Below are positions 63,865 to 64,000 of a stretch of DNA of 64,000 nt, in pieces. Positions within the stretch are counted from its first letter, which is position 1; every line of letters starts with the position of its first letter. The stretch covers positions 26,168,956 through 26,232,955 of the forward strand of contig OX457038.1 in NCBI GenBank assembly GCA_949752735.1, read 5' to 3'. The notes below the pieces were generated by a model, which was not told the origin of the DNA, searched no databases, and was given only the letters and a program-made list of their open reading frames with translations. Source of the DNA: Lumbricus terrestris. Its lineage: Eukaryota > Annelida > Clitellata > Crassiclitellata > Lumbricidae. Position numbers and translations under genes: made by a program.

Positions 63865-64000
63865 GTAAGTCTCTTTGTCATTCTATGACTTAGCTGCACT
63901 ATGAGTTCCTAGGCCGAAGAAGCAGTTAGAAGAACAGGTGACCCCAGGAGGCAGCTATATGTGTGAGTGCTAGCAACTTCCTTTTTTAGCCGTGGCATGA

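Overview
The window is animal (metazoan) nuclear DNA. It is AT-rich and intron-rich, with canonical GT-AG introns, animal-specific gene families (UBTD, kinesin-6) and many short interspersed repeats. The mix of tRNA-derived SINEs, CR1/L2- and RTE-type LINE remnants, hAT fragments and small inverted-repeat elements suggests a marine invertebrate. I cannot name the phylum from sequence alone.

Three protein-coding genes could be assembled exon by exon, with all splice phases agreeing. (1) A complete UBTD2-type ubiquitin-domain gene on the minus strand: three coding exons between 12101 and 8202, 262 aa, N-myristoylation start. (2) A complete kinesin-6 gene of the KIF20A/KIF20B type on the minus strand: 25 coding exons from 48684 to 19102, 1761 aa, with a motor head, a very long coiled coil and a short basic tail. 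(3) The 5' part of a gene on the plus strand: seven exons from 54706 to 63864, running off the right edge. It encodes a low-complexity protein with a basic patch, a SUMO-interaction-like VVIDLT motif and Pro/His-rich segments. It resembles the disordered half of RNF38/RNF44-type RING E3 ligases, but the RING would lie outside the window, so this is only a hint.

Layout: 1-8201 is intergenic, with one SINE, a piggyBac-like mini-hairpin element and a 5'-truncated LINE. 8202-12101 is UBTD2. 12102-19101 is intergenic, with LINE remnants, inverted-repeat elements and microsatellites. 19102-48684 is the kinesin, whose largest intron (39446-31325) has taken in a nearly intact 5.2-kb LINE, a 1.3-kb hAT element with perfect 8-bp target duplications and an RTE fragment. 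48685-54681 separates the divergent kinesin and RNF-like genes and holds a Harbinger-like MITE, a LINE fragment and an hAT MITE. 54682-64000 is the RNF-like gene.

The most unusual signals are these. Two independent minisatellites each have a splice site inside the repeat unit: nine 41-bp copies of a 3' splice site in UBTD2, and eight copies of a 5' splice site, mostly 25 bp apart, in the RNF-like gene. In both, only the exon-proximal site keeps the reading frame open. The kinesin coiled coil appears to have grown by duplication of a three-exon block and, separately, by a 53-residue tandem repeat. The kinesin switch I codon is apparently completed across a GC-AG intron. A tRNA-SINE family shares its 3' tail with the local LINE family.
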